From contig NZ_CP017580.1 of the NCBI RefSeq assembly GCF_001806325.1, positions 558,001 to 622,000 of the forward strand: a DNA stretch of 64,000 nucleotides, written 5' to 3'. This DNA comes from Curtobacterium sp. BH-2-1-1 (lineage in GTDB: Bacteria; Actinomycetota; Actinomycetes; Actinomycetales; Microbacteriaceae). The notes under the pieces were generated by a model. That model had not been told where the DNA came from. It made no database searches and saw only the letters and a program-made list of their open reading frames with translations. The translations under genes were made by a program, and so were the position numbers. Within the stretch, counting starts at the first letter, position 1, and every line of letters begins with the position of its first letter. Below are positions 1 through 11,060 of this stretch, piece after piece.

Positions 1-1
1 C

Positions 2-2158
2 CTGACCGTGCAGGACGAGCAGCAGTTCGAGCACCTCTTCCGCACGCTCGGCCTCTCCGTGGACTGGACGCAGTCGTACCGGACGATCGACGACACCTCG
101 CGGGCGAGCGCCCAGCGTGCCTTCCTCCGCAACCTCGAGCGCGGTGAGGCCTACCAGGCCGACGCCCCGACGCTCTGGGACGTCACGTTCCGCACGGCCG
201 TGGCCCAGGCCGAGCTCGAGGACAAGGAGATGCCGGGCGCGTACCACGGCATCGCCTTCCACCGCACGGACGGCGGCGACGACGTCGTCATCCAGACCAC
301 CCGCCCTGAGCTGCTCCCCGCGTGCGTCGCCCTCGTCGCGCACCCGGACGACGAGCGCTTCCAGGACCTCTTCGGCACGACGGTCCGCTCCCCCCTGTTC
401 GACGTCGAGGTGCCGGTGCTCGCGCACCACCTCGCGCAGCAGGACAAGGGCGCCGGCATCGCGATGGTCTGCACCTTCGGCGACACCACCGACGTCGTGT
501 GGTGGCGCGAGCTGCAGCTGCCGAACCGCGCGATCATCGGGTTCGACGGCCGCGTCCGCTCCGACGAGCCGGCCTGGATCGAGTCCGACGGCGGCAAGGC
601 GCTCTACGCCGAGATGGCCGGCAAGACCGTGTTCTCGGCGAAGAAGGTCGTCGTGGACGCCCTGACCGAGTCCGGCGAGCTGATCGGCGACGTGAAGACG
701 ATCAACCACCCCGTGAAGTTCTTCGAGAAGGGCGACAAGCCGCTCGAGATCGTCTCGACCCGCCAGTGGTACATCGTGAACGGTGCCCGCGACGAGCATC
801 TCAAGGCAACCCTCCGGCAGCGCGGCGACGAGATCGCGTTCCACCCGGACTTCATGCGCGTCCGGTACGACAACTGGGTCGGCGGCCTCTCCGGCGACTG
901 GCTCATCTCGCGCCAGCGCTTCTTCGGCGTGCCGCTGCCGGTCTGGTACCCGCTCGACGCCGACGGCAACCCGGTCTTCGACCAGCCGATCGTCCCGACC
1001 GAGGCCCAGCTCCCCGTCGACCCGGCGTCCGAGCCGGCCCCGGGCTACACCGAGGACCAGCGCGGTGTCGCCGGCGGGTTCCAGGGCGAGCTCGACGTGA
1101 TGGACACCTGGGCCACCTCGTCGCTCACCCCGCAGCTCGCGGGCAAGTGGGAGACCGACCCGGCGCTCTACGACCTCGTCTACCCGTACGACGTCCGCCC
1201 GCAGGCGCAGGACATCATCCGCACGTGGCTGTTCACGACGGTGCTCCGCAGCCAGCTCGAAGCGGACACCGTGCCGTGGAAGCACGCGAGCATCTCCGGC
1301 TTCATCGTGGACCCCGACCGCAAGAAGATGTCGAAGTCGAAGGGCAACGTCGTCACGCCGCTGTCCATCCTCGAGCAGCACGGCGCCGACGCGGTCCGCT
1401 ACTGGGCGGCCTCGTCGAAGCTCGGCACCGACGCGGCGTTCGACCCGCAGAACCCGAAGCAGATCAAGGTCGGTCGTCGTCTGGCGATCAAGGTCCTCAA
1501 CGCCGCGAAGTTCGTCTACGGCTTCCCGCTGCCCGAGGGCGCCACGAGCGTCACCGAGCCGCTCGACGTCGACGTGCTCGCCGAGCTCGGATCGGTCATC
1601 GACCAGGCCACCACGGCGTTCGACGCGTTCGACCACGCCCGTGCCCTCGAGGTGATCGAGCGCTTCTTCTGGACCTTCTGCGACGACTACCTCGAGCTCG
1701 TCAAGGAGCGCGCGTACGGCACCGCCTCGGACGCGACGCACGAGACCCAGGCGAGCGCGGTCCTCGCGCTGCGCGCCGCGATCGACGCGCTGCTGCGCCT
1801 GCTGGCACCGTTCCTCCCGTTCGCGACGGAGGAAGTGTGGGCCTGGACCCACGAGACCAGCGTGCACCGCGCCTCCTGGCCGACCGTGGCCGAGCTGCCC
1901 ACGCAGGCCGAGCCGACGGGGCTCCTCGGGGCGGTGGGCCAGGCGCTCATCGGTATCCGCGGGGCGAAGACGGCCGCCAAGGCGTCCCAGAAGACGCCCG
2001 TGACGCGCGCCGTCGTGCAGGCCCCGGCCGAGACGCGGGCGCTCATCGAGCGCGCGGCGGTCGACCTGGCGGCCGTCGGCCGCATCGAGAACCTGTCGTT
2101 CGAGGACGGCGCGGAACTGGCCGTCACCGAGATCGAGCTGGCGGAACAGCAGGCGTAA
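2..2158 (+). CDS. valS: Valine--tRNA ligase, 5'-truncated by the window edge
   Basis: Class I aminoacyl-tRNA synthetase that charges tRNA-Val in the cytoplasm. The reading frame is open through the left edge, so the true start and the HIGH motif lie outside; about 718 residues remain of a roughly 860-residue protein. Visible are the CP1 editing region early in the fragment, the catalytic KMSKS loop at 1325-1339 (inside KKMSKSKGN), and the anticodon-binding region with the helical sequence DDYLELVKERAYG. The C-terminus is short, ending about 25 residues after an ALIERAAVDL helix. A GC-rich hairpin follows directly. The family call is secure; only the missing N-terminus is unknown. Confidence 0.97.
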   Translation: MTVQDEQQFEHLFRTLGLSVDWTQSYRTIDDTSRASAQRAFLRNLERGEAYQADAPTLWDVTFRTAVAQAELEDKEMPGAYHGIAFHRTDGGDDVVIQTTRPELLPACVALVAHPDDERFQDLFGTTVRSPLFDVEVPVLAHHLAQQDKGAGIAMVCTFGDTTDVVWWRELQLPNRAIIGFDGRVRSDEPAWIESDGGKALYAEMAGKTVFSAKKVVVDALTESGELIGDVKTINHPVKFFEKGDKPLEIVSTRQWYIVNGARDEHLKATLRQRGDEIAFHPDFMRVRYDNWVGGLSGDWLISRQRFFGVPLPVWYPLDADGNPVFDQPIVPTEAQLPVDPASEPAPGYTEDQRGVAGGFQGELDVMDTWATSSLTPQLAGKWETDPALYDLVYPYDVRPQAQDIIRTWLFTTVLRSQLEADTVPWKHASISGFIVDPDRKKMSKSKGNVVTPLSILEQHGADAVRYWAASSKLGTDAAFDPQNPKQIKVGRRLAIKVLNAAKFVYGFPLPEGATSVTEPLDVDVLAELGSVIDQATTAFDAFDHARALEVIERFFWTFCDDYLELVKERAYGTASDATHETQASAVLALRAAIDALLRLLAPFLPFATEEVWAWTHETSVHRASWPTVAELPTQAEPTGLLGAVGQALIGIRGAKTAAKASQKTPVTRAVVQAPAETRALIERAAVDLAAVGRIENLSFEDGAELAVTEIELAEQQA

Positions 2159-2168
2159 CGTCGGTCGT

Positions 2169-2200
2169 CCGGGCCGGGTCGCGTGTGCGATCCGGCCCGG
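2169..2200 (+). terminator. Hairpin after valS
   Basis: A 14-bp stem with one mismatch, CCGGGCCGGGTCGC paired with GCGATCCGGCCCGG, closes over a four-base GTGT loop, ten bases after the valS stop. There is no T-run, as is common for actinobacterial hairpins, so termination is probable but leaky read-through into the next small gene is possible. Confidence 0.6.
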
Positions 2201-2223
2201 CCACCACCGGACTGGAGGCACGG

Positions 2224-2475
2224 ATGCAGTTGGGCAGGCGCTGGAACGTGGGTGCCGAGGCACCCGGGCAACTCCCCGAGGCGATGGTCGTCGCCGTGCG
2301 GGGCGTCGAGGACGAGCTCGCGTCGGAGTCGGTCGACACTGCGGGGTGGGGCTGGACCCTGACCTTCCTCGAGGGCAAGCCGATGGTCGCGCTCGACGAC
2401 GGCACCTCGATCCACCTCGACGACGCCGGGCGCGCCCAGGTCACGAACCCCGACGACGCCCCCGAGGAGGACTGA
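2224..2475 (+). CDS. Small conserved hypothetical protein (83 aa)
   Basis: An 83-residue acidic protein starting MQLGRRWNVG. The sequence ACTGGAGGCACGG upstream provides a ribosome binding site (GGAGG) seven bases before the ATG. The middle reads like a small beta-sheet domain (GWGWTLTFLEGKPMVALDDG) and the tail is Asp/Glu-rich. There is no signal peptide or membrane segment. It follows valS in the same direction and may be read through from it. No function is recognised. Confidence 0.75.
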   Translation: MQLGRRWNVGAEAPGQLPEAMVVAVRGVEDELASESVDTAGWGWTLTFLEGKPMVALDDGTSIHLDDAGRAQVTNPDDAPEED

Positions 2476-2494
2476 GGGCGCCGCGCCGCATCGC

Positions 2495-2551
2495 TTGGTG
2501 AGCGGAAATGGTCGGGTCCCGCTGGGGAACCCGATCATTTCCGCTCACGAT
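2495..2551. repeat. TTGGTGAGC/GCTCACGAT palindromic element between convergent genes
   Basis: A long inverted repeat. The left arm TTGGTGAGCGGAAATG and the right arm CATTTCCGCTCACGAT pair with few interruptions, and inner TCGGGT/ACCCGA extends the stem. It lies between the stops of two convergent genes, so it can serve as a bidirectional terminator. The same outer motifs recur at 15599-15637, which suggests a dispersed family rather than a private terminator. Confidence 0.7.
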
Positions 2552-2564
2552 GCGAGCACGCGCG

Positions 2565-4116
<1,552 letters not shown>

Positions 4117-4129
4117 GACGCGACCGACC

Positions 4130-4177
4130 GTCGGACAGGAGGCGCGGGTCGGGTCCGCACCGCGCCTCCCGTCCGAC
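4130..4177. terminator. GGAGGCGCGG-family hairpin after tetR
   Basis: An inverted repeat with outer arms GTCGGAC/GTCCGAC and inner GGAGGCGCGG/CCGCGCCTCC around a short loop. It starts 13 bases after the tetR stop and ends 27 bases before the next ATG. It is one of many copies of this decamer pair in the window and probably terminates tetR. Confidence 0.65.
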
Positions 4178-4204
4178 AGCGCCACCGGTCCGTAGGGTGG
4201 AGCG

Positions 4205-6232
4205 ATGGCAACCCCGTTCGATGGACCGAGCACCCTTCCCTACGCCCTCCCGCCGTTCCGCGAGGTACGGCTCGAGCACTACCGCCCCGCGTTCGACGCC
4301 GGCATGGCCGAGCAGCGCACCGAGGTCGAAGCGATCGCCGCCTCCCCCGACGAACCCACCTTCGAGAACACGCTCGTGGCGCTCGAGCGCACCGGGCAGC
4401 TGCTCGCCCGCGTGAGCCACGTGTTCTTCACGCTGTCGTCGGCGGACTCGACGTCGGAGCTGCACGACCTCGAGGCCGAGGTCTCCCCGTTCCTCGCCGC
4501 GCACCGCGACGCGATCACGCTCGACGGACGTCTGTACGCACGGGTGGCGGCGGTCCGTGATTCACTCGACGACCGGGCCGACCTCACCGACGAGGACCGT
4601 CGGCTGGTCGAGCGGACGCACACCGAGATGACCCTCGCGGGCGCCGGGCTCGACGACGCCGGCAAGGAACGGCTCACCGCGATCAACCAGGAGCTCTCGA
4701 CGCTCACGACGACCTTCGAGCGGAACCTGCTCGACGACACGAACGACCTCGCCGTGCACGTGTCGGATGCTTCGGAACTGTCCGGCCTCGACGACGGCGC
4801 GAAGTCCGCCGCCGCCGCCGCCGCTGCCGACCGGGGGCTCGACGGCTGGCTCATCACACTGCCGCTCTACACCGGGCATCCGTGGCTGTCGTCGCTGGCA
4901 GACCGCGGGCTGCGTCGGCGGATCATGGAGGCGTCGCTCTCCCGTGGTCGTCGGGGCAACGACCACGACAACCGTGACGTCCTCCTGCGCACCGTCCGAC
5001 TGCGGGCCGAGCGCGCCGAACTCCTCGGCTTCCCGAACCACGCCGCGGTCGTCACGGCCGACGAGACCGCCGGGACGCCCGAAGCCGTCGACGGTCTGCT
5101 GTCGTCACTCGTCGGCGCGGCCGCTCGCAACGCCGACGACGAACGGGACGTCCGCGCCCGGGTGCTCGGTCACGAGGTCGAGTCGTGGGACTGGGCGTAC
5201 GCGACCGAACTCCTGCGCGGTGAGCAGTTCGCGGCGGACAGCTCGGCGCTCCGCCCCTACTTCGAGGCCGACCGGGTGCTGCACGACGGCGTCTTCCACG
5301 CTGCCGGCGAGCTCTACGGCCTGACGTTCACCGAGCGCCCCGACCTGCACGGGTACAACGACGAGGTGCGGGTGTTCGAGGTGCGCGGCGCCTCCGGTGA
5401 GGAGGTCGGGCTCTACCTGCTCGACCTCTACACGCGGGACGGCAAGCGCGGCGGCGCGTGGATGAACCCCGTCGTGGAGCAGTCCGCGCTGCTCGGCACG
5501 CTGCCCGTCGTCGTGAACAACCTCAACGTCGCGAAGCCGGCCGCCGGATCGCCGACGCTCCTGATCCAGGACGAGGTCGAGACGCTCTTCCACGAATTCG
5601 GGCACGCACTGCACGGCCTCATCGCCCGCACCACCTACCCCCGCTTCTCGGGCACGAACGTGGAGCGGGACTTCGTCGAGTTCCCGTCGCAGGTGAACGA
5701 GATGTGGGTGTCGTGGCCGTCCGTCCTGGCGAACTACGCCAAGCACCACGAGACCGGGGCGCCGCTGCCGCCGGAGCTCGTCCTGGGGCTCAGCGACTCC
5801 GCGGGGTTCAACGAGGGGTTCGCGACGACGGAGTACCTCGCCGCGGCACTGCTCGACCAGGCGTGGCACCGGCTCTCCGCTGCCTCGGCGGCTTCCGTGA
5901 CCTCGGTCGAGGACTTCGAGCGGGCGGCTCTGGAATCCGCGGGCATCGCGGTCGAGGCCGTCCCGCCGCGGTACTCGTCGACGTACTTCGCGCATACGTT
6001 CTCGGGCGGGTACGACGCCGGGTACTACGGGTACATCTGGTCCGAGGTGCTCGATGCCGACACCGTGGAGTGGTTCCGCTCGAACGGTGGGCTCTCGCGC
6101 GCAGCGGGTGAGCGGTTCGCGTCGAAGTTGCTCGGGGTCGGTGGGGCGAAGGACCCGCTCGAGGCGTACCGGGACTTCCGTGGGCGCGATGCCGAGGTGG
6201 GGCCGCTGTTGCGGCGCCGCGGGCTGGAGTAG
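4205..6232 (+). CDS. M3 family metallopeptidase (peptidyl-dipeptidase/oligopeptidase)
   Basis: A 675-residue cytoplasmic zinc oligopeptidase of the thimet oligopeptidase/Dcp (M3) family, which degrades short peptides downstream of the proteasome and Clp. The zinc motif HEFGH begins at about residue 463 (LFHEFGHALHGL); the conserved GYYGYIWSEVLDAD segment lies in the C-terminal third. Length matches the family. Start MATPFDGPSTLPYALPPF with GGTGGAGCG upstream. The gene stands alone between a tetR terminator and a repeat-filled gap. Product call firm; Dcp versus OpdA type cannot be fixed by eye. Confidence 0.95.
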   Translation: MATPFDGPSTLPYALPPFREVRLEHYRPAFDAGMAEQRTEVEAIAASPDEPTFENTLVALERTGQLLARVSHVFFTLSSADSTSELHDLEAEVSPFLAAHRDAITLDGRLYARVAAVRDSLDDRADLTDEDRRLVERTHTEMTLAGAGLDDAGKERLTAINQELSTLTTTFERNLLDDTNDLAVHVSDASELSGLDDGAKSAAAAAAADRGLDGWLITLPLYTGHPWLSSLADRGLRRRIMEASLSRGRRGNDHDNRDVLLRTVRLRAERAELLGFPNHAAVVTADETAGTPEAVDGLLSSLVGAAARNADDERDVRARVLGHEVESWDWAYATELLRGEQFAADSSALRPYFEADRVLHDGVFHAAGELYGLTFTERPDLHGYNDEVRVFEVRGASGEEVGLYLLDLYTRDGKRGGAWMNPVVEQSALLGTLPVVVNNLNVAKPAAGSPTLLIQDEVETLFHEFGHALHGLIARTTYPRFSGTNVERDFVEFPSQVNEMWVSWPSVLANYAKHHETGAPLPPELVLGLSDSAGFNEGFATTEYLAAALLDQAWHRLSAASAASVTSVEDFERAALESAGIAVEAVPPRYSSTYFAHTFSGGYDAGYYGYIWSEVLDADTVEWFRSNGGLSRAAGERFASKLLGVGGAKDPLEAYRDFRGRDAEVGPLLRRRGLE

Positions 6233-6292
6233 GCGCGCGCGGCGCGCGCGGCGGGCTGCGCGCCGCGCCGCGCTGCGGCGCAAGCTGCCGGT

Positions 6293-6352
6293 GCACAACC
6301 AAAGTCACCCCGAACCGCGCGCATGCCCGGCTCGGGGTGACTTGCGTTGTGC
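6293..6352. repeat. 60-nt palindromic element, GCACAAC family, copy 1
   Basis: The arms begin GCACAAC (6293-6299) and end GTTGTGC (6346-6352), with an inner pair AAGTCACCCCGA / TCGGGGTGACTT. The loop contains GCGCGCATG. The same outer and inner motifs recur at 6467-6528 and, more diverged, at 36275-36334. Confidence 0.8.
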
Positions 6353-6367
6353 GCCGCGCGCCGACGC

Positions 6368-6442
6368 GCAACGTCGAACCACGAATCCGACGTTGAACCG
6401 CCACCGACGGCCGGTTCGACGTCGGAAACGTGGTTCGAAGTG
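6368..6442. repeat. 75-nt palindromic element, CGAACCACG type
   Basis: Left arm CGAACCACG...CCGACGTTGAACCG and right arm CGGTTCGACGTCGG...CGTGGTTCG pair over about 30 positions with a few mismatches. It sits between two copies of the GCACAAC family and differs in sequence, so it appears to be a second hairpin type placed in the same array. Confidence 0.75.
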
Positions 6443-6466
6443 CGCCCGGCCCGCCGCCGCAGCCGG

Positions 6467-6528
6467 CGCACAACGCGGGTCACCCCGAACCGCGCGGATG
6501 CGCAGTTCGGGGTGGTCCGCGTTGTGCG
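6467..6528. repeat. 62-nt palindromic element, GCACAAC family, copy 2
   Basis: A 24-base left arm (6467-6490, beginning CGCACAACGCGG) pairs with 6505-6528 (ending CCGCGTTGTGCG) with two mismatches. Inner motif CACCCCGAAC/GTTCGGGGTG. It shares outer and inner motifs with the element at 6293-6352. Confidence 0.8.
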
Positions 6529-6568
6529 AAGCGCAGCAGGGCGCGCAAGCGCGCGCCGCGCGCCCCCG

Positions 6569-7849
<1,281 letters not shown>

Positions 7850-8004
7850 GTCGGTGCCCTCCTTGGTAGACCGATGCAGGTCGACGACCTGCCCGACTCG
7901 TACCGAGCCTAATCGCAACCGGTGACACCGACCGCGACGCCGAGCCGGTTTCGCCCGGCGCGTTCGCCCAGGGCGTTCGATCCTGCTACCGTGTCCACGA
8001 CTTC

Positions 8005-8019
8005 TCTACAAGTTGTAGA
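8005..8019. promoter_or_regulatory. TCTACAA-G-TTGTAGA operator upstream of copper genes
   Basis: A perfect palindrome with a one-base centre containing the TACA...TGTA half-sites known for CopY/BlaI/MecI-type repressors. It lies 45 bases before the ycnI-like ATG and just downstream of a TACCGT -10 candidate (7987-7992). The copper-related genes fit a CopY-like regulator, but no such regulator gene is in the window. Confidence 0.6.
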
Positions 8020-8064
8020 ACCGCAGTCGCGGGTCGGAGGACCCGCAGTCCCGGAAGGAACCCC

Positions 8065-8790
8065 ATGTCCAAGCGCCTCGCCGTCGTCGGCACCGCGACC
8101 CTCGGCGTCACCGCTGCGATCGTCCTCGGCACCGCGGGTGTCGCCAGCGCCCACGTCTCGGCGACGGCCACCTCGACCGCGGCGAACTCGTACACGACGG
8201 CGACCTTCTCGGTCCCGCACGGCTGCGACGGCTCCCCCACGACGAAGATCGAGTTCCAGGTGCCGGAGTCCGTCATCGAGGTCACGCCGACCGTCAACCC
8301 GAACTGGACCATCACGAAGGCCACGGCGCCGTACACGAGCCCGTCGGCCTCCGCGGACGACGAGTCCGCCGAGGACGCGGGCGAACGCGTCACGAGCGTC
8401 ACCTACACGGCGAAGACCCCGCTCCCCGCCGACGAGCGCGACACCTTCGCGCTGTCCTTCTCCCTGCCGGACGGCAAGCCCGGCGACCTCGTCGAGTTCC
8501 CGGCCCTGCAGACCTGCGAGAAGGGCTCGGTCGAGTGGAACCAGGAGCAGAAGGCCGGAGAAGCCGAGCCCGAGCACCCCGCGCCCTCGATCACGCTGAC
8601 CGCGGCCGAGGCCACCGACGACGACGGTGACCCCGTCGCCGCCACCCCCACGGCCGCAGCGGCAGCGGAGTCCACGCCCGCCGACCCCGACCTCGTCGGA
8701 CGTTTCCTCGGCCTCGGCGGCCTGGTGCTCGGCGCAGCCGCCCTGGTCGTCGCCGTCGCCGGCACCCGCCGTCGGAGCGCCTCCAAGTGA
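8065..8790 (+). CDS. ycnI: YcnI-family (DUF1775) copper-associated membrane-anchored protein
   Basis: A 241-residue exported protein. The signal peptide ends ...AGVASA before His, so the mature chain begins HVSATAT; an N-terminal histidine of this kind binds copper in YcnI proteins. The DUF1775 beta-sandwich with VPHGCDGSPTTKIEFQVPE spans about residues 30-170, then an acidic Ala/Thr-rich linker and one C-terminal membrane helix (LGGLVLGAAALVVAVAG) followed by RRR. Start ATG 8065 has AGGAA upstream. The stop overlaps the next gene's GTG (GTGA), so the pair is translationally coupled. Role: extracytoplasmic copper handling. Confidence 0.92.
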   Translation: MSKRLAVVGTATLGVTAAIVLGTAGVASAHVSATATSTAANSYTTATFSVPHGCDGSPTTKIEFQVPESVIEVTPTVNPNWTITKATAPYTSPSASADDESAEDAGERVTSVTYTAKTPLPADERDTFALSFSLPDGKPGDLVEFPALQTCEKGSVEWNQEQKAGEAEPEHPAPSITLTAAEATDDDGDPVAATPTAAAAAESTPADPDLVGRFLGLGGLVLGAAALVVAVAGTRRRSASK

Positions 8791-9497
8791 CGGAGCGCGA
8801 CACGTCGACGGGGCGCGTCGCGTCGACGAGGCGCGTCACGTCGACGGAGCGGTCACCGCGCCTCCGGCGGGCCTGGAGGCGCGGTGCCGGTGTCGCCGCC
8901 ACCCTCGCCATCGCAGGCGGTGCGGTCCTCGGCCTGGCCGGCCCCGCCAGCGCGCACAACTACATGATCGCCTCGACCCCGAAGGTCGACGGCACGCTGA
9001 CCGCGCTGCCGAAGGCCTTCGAGATCACGACGAACGACAAGCTGCTCGACATCGACGACACGAACTCGGGCTTCGCCTACCGGATCGTCGGCCCCGACGG
9101 GAAGTACTACGAGGACGGGTGCCTCGACGTGGACGGCCCCTCGATGACCACGAAGGCCGCACTCGGCGCCTCGGGGAAGTACACCGTCGAGTGGCAGATC
9201 GTCTCCGCCGACGGGCACACCGTGTCCGACGAGTACCCCTTCACGTGGGACGCCCCCGCCGGGTTCACCCCGGCGACGGGCTCGTCCACCCCGCCCGTCT
9301 GCGCCACGGCCGGCAGTGCGGCGAGTGCCAGTGCCGACACCACGGGCACCGCCTCGGGCGACACCGACTCCACGACGTCCGACGCCCTCTGGATCGGTGC
9401 CGGCGGCGTCGTGCTCGTCGGGCTCGTCGTCGCGCTCCTGCTGCTGCTCCGTCGCCGTCCCGCCCCCGCGTCCGACGACGACCCCACCGACGACTGA
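8787..9497 (+). CDS. CopC-domain copper resistance protein with C-terminal anchor
   Basis: A 236-residue exported protein. After an unusually long Arg/Thr-rich n-region, a signal peptide ends ...GPASA before His (mature HNYMIASTPKVDG). A CopC/YobA-type beta-sandwich follows (WQIVSADGHTVSDEYPFTW), then a Ser/Thr linker and one C-terminal helix with RRR. The GTG at 8787 overlaps the ycnI stop. The 30-residue extension before the signal core is encoded by repeated CGTCGACG-type DNA plus a CCGCGCCTCC/GGAGGCGCGG palindrome (8856-8884), so a later start is conceivable. The copper role is inferred from family and partner. Confidence 0.88.
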   Translation: MTERDTSTGRVASTRRVTSTERSPRLRRAWRRGAGVAATLAIAGGAVLGLAGPASAHNYMIASTPKVDGTLTALPKAFEITTNDKLLDIDDTNSGFAYRIVGPDGKYYEDGCLDVDGPSMTTKAALGASGKYTVEWQIVSADGHTVSDEYPFTWDAPAGFTPATGSSTPPVCATAGSAASASADTTGTASGDTDSTTSDALWIGAGGVVLVGLVVALLLLLRRRPAPASDDDPTDD

Positions 9498-9514
9498 CGG
9501 CGCCACGGCACCAC

Positions 9515-9562
9515 CGCACGACGAAGGCCCCGCACCGATCGGTGCGGGGCCTTCGTCGTGCG
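9515..9562. terminator. Perfect bidirectional terminator hairpin
   Basis: A 48-nt perfect palindrome, 24-bp arms with no spacer, containing GAAGGCCCCG and CGGGGCCTTC. It begins 18 bases after the copC-like stop and ends 11 bases before the clpP2 stop on the other strand, so it can end both convergent transcripts. The AAGGCC...GGCCTT layout recurs at 50447 and 60457. Confidence 0.85.
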
Positions 9563-9573
9563 GGTCGCCGGGA

Positions 9574-10233
9574 CTACTTGACGAGCGCCGGCAGGTTCTT
9601 GCGGCTCGTGAGGACCTGGTCGATCAGGCCGTACTCGAGCGCCTCTTCGGCGGACATGATCTTGTCGCGCTCGATGTCGTTGTTGACCTGCTCCGGCGTG
9701 CGGTTCGAGTGCTTCGACAGGGTCTCCTCGAGCCAGGTGCGCATGCGGAGGATCTCCGCTGCCTGGATCTCGATGTCGGAGGCCTGACCGCCGCCCTGCT
9801 GGACCGCCGGCTGGTGGATGAGCACGCGGGCGTTCGGGAGCGCCAGACGCTTGCCGGGGGTACCGGCGGCGAGGAGCACCGACGCCGCCGAGGCGGCCTG
9901 ACCGAGGCAGACCGTCTGGATCTGCGGACGGATGTACTGCATCGTGTCGTAGATCGCCGTCATCGCGGTGAAGGAGCCACCGGGCGAGTTGATGTACATC
10001 ACGATGTCGCGGTCCGGGTCCATCGACTCGAGCACGAGCAGCTGGGCCATGACGTCGTCGGCCGACGCGTCGTCGACCTGGACGCCGAGGAACACGATGC
10101 GGTCCTCGAACAGCTTCGCGTACGGGTCCTGCCGCTTGTAGCCGTAGGCCGTGCGCTCTTCGAAGCTCGGCAGGATGTACCGATCAGTGGGGGCCGGGAC
10201 GTTCTGCGCGCCACCGAGCATGGGGAGATGCAT
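9574..10233 (-). CDS. clpP2: ATP-dependent Clp protease proteolytic subunit, second paralogue
   Basis: A 219-residue serine protease subunit that forms mixed ClpP1P2 barrels in actinobacteria. Catalytic Ser is at about residue 115 in GQAASAAS and His at about 140 in VLIHQPA; an Asp follows in [16 protein letters not shown] is the conserved substrate groove. The N-terminus ([19 protein letters not shown]) is longer than in clpP1, as usual for the second paralogue. AAGGAAA lies eight bases before the ATG. It is 29 bases downstream of clpP1 and surely in its operon. Confidence 0.97.
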   Translation of the reverse strand: MHLPMLGGAQNVPAPTDRYILPSFEERTAYGYKRQDPYAKLFEDRIVFLGVQVDDASADDVMAQLLVLESMDPDRDIVMYINSPGGSFTAMTAIYDTMQYIRPQIQTVCLGQAASAASVLLAAGTPGKRLALPNARVLIHQPAVQQGGGQASDIEIQAAEILRMRTWLEETLSKHSNRTPEQVNNDIERDKIMSAEEALEYGLIDQVLTSRKNLPALVK

Positions 10234-10262
10234 TCTCGTTTCCTTTTCTTCGGTGGGTGGGG

Positions 10263-10892
10263 TCAGGACTGGGCGTCGGGCTCGGCCGCGTCGGTGGGGG
10301 TCTCGCCGTCGCCGACGGTGCCACCACCGCCGATGACCTCGGTCGACGATGCACGGAGGTGGTCGACGAAGCCGTACTCGAGGGCTTCCTGCGCCGTGAA
10401 CCAGTTGTCGCGGTCGTTGTCCTTGAGGATCTGCTCGATCGACTTGCCGGTCTGCTCCGCCGTGAGCTCGGCCATCCGCTGCTTCATGTCGAGGATGACC
10501 TTCGCCTGCGTCTGGATGTCGGCGGCCGTACCACCGAACCCACCCGACGGCTGGTGCAGGAGCACGCGCGCGTTCGGGGTGATGTAGCGCTTGCCCGGGG
10601 TGCCCGACGAGAGCAGGAACTGCCCCATCGAGGCGGCGAGGCCGATGCCCACCGTGACGATGTCGTTCGGCACGAACTGCATCGTGTCGTAGATCGCCAT
10701 ACCGGCGGTGATCGAGCCACCGGGCGAGTTGATGTAGAGGTAGATGTCCTTCTCAGGGTCCTCGGCGGCGAGCATCAGCAGCTTGGCTGCGATCTCGTTC
10801 GAGTTGTCGTCGCGGACCTCGGAGCCGAGCCACACGATCCGGTCTCTCAGAAGGCGGTCAAAAACACTGGGGTTCAGTGTCGCTTCGGCCAT
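10263..10892 (-). CDS. clpP1: ATP-dependent Clp protease proteolytic subunit, first paralogue
   Basis: A 209-residue ClpP subunit with catalytic Ser at about 88 (GLAASMGQ), His at about 113 (LLHQPSGG) and Asp in [21 protein letters not shown] is intact. The C-terminal tail is Gly/Asp-rich ([21 protein letters not shown]) and probably disordered. It precedes clpP2 and follows tig on the minus strand, with about 170 bases between that hold a palindrome and its own promoter region. Confidence 0.97.
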   Translation of the reverse strand: MAEATLNPSVFDRLLRDRIVWLGSEVRDDNSNEIAAKLLMLAAEDPEKDIYLYINSPGGSITAGMAIYDTMQFVPNDIVTVGIGLAASMGQFLLSSGTPGKRYITPNARVLLHQPSGGFGGTAADIQTQAKVILDMKQRMAELTAEQTGKSIEQILKDNDRDNWFTAQEALEYGFVDHLRASSTEVIGGGGTVGDGETPTDAAEPDAQS

Positions 10893-10994
10893 GGAAAAGC
10901 TCCCGTTCAGTTGTCGCTTGTTGTCGAACTTATCGGGTGCAACGCACCACTTCTCGTCTGTTCGCTGTCGGCAATGCGGTGGTGCCGAAATACG

Positions 10995-11036
10995 GGACGG
11001 GAGGCGCGGTGCCAGCTGGCACCGCGCCTCCCGTCC
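10995..11036. repeat. GGAGGCGCGG-family perfect palindrome between tig and clpP1
   Basis: A 42-nt perfect palindrome with 21-bp arms and no spacer: GGACGGGAGGCGCGGTGCC is mirrored on the right, with CAGCTG at the centre. It starts 24 bases after the tig stop and is likely its terminator. The central GGTGCCAGCTGGC...CC also appears in the copy at 41330-41379. Confidence 0.8.
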
Positions 11037-11060
11037 GTCGTGCTGGTGGCGTCGAGATCG

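Larger units (their letters stand above)
6233..6568. other. Gene-free gap of 336 bp between convergent genes, filled by palindromes
   Basis: No credible gene. Its first 60 bases are low-complexity GCGC-rich sequence, followed by three consecutive large hairpins annotated separately. It lies between the 3' ends of the M3 peptidase gene and clpX, so termination is at least one plausible role. Confidence 0.8.

Noticed and set aside
322..2223. Long plus-strand frame overlapping valS in another phase
   Set aside because: Arg/Pro/Ala-rich shadow; only its last 83 residues (2224-2475), with their own ribosome binding site, are accepted.
6368..6442. LexA box in CGAACCACG...GTTCG sequence
   Set aside because: Half-site spacing and sequence do not fit TCGAACnnnnGTTCGA; it is the arm of a large hairpin.
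10893..10990. ClgR operator upstream of clpP1
   Set aside because: CGCTGTCGGCA only partly matches the CGCnnnnnGCG-type motif; two key positions differ, so not annotated.
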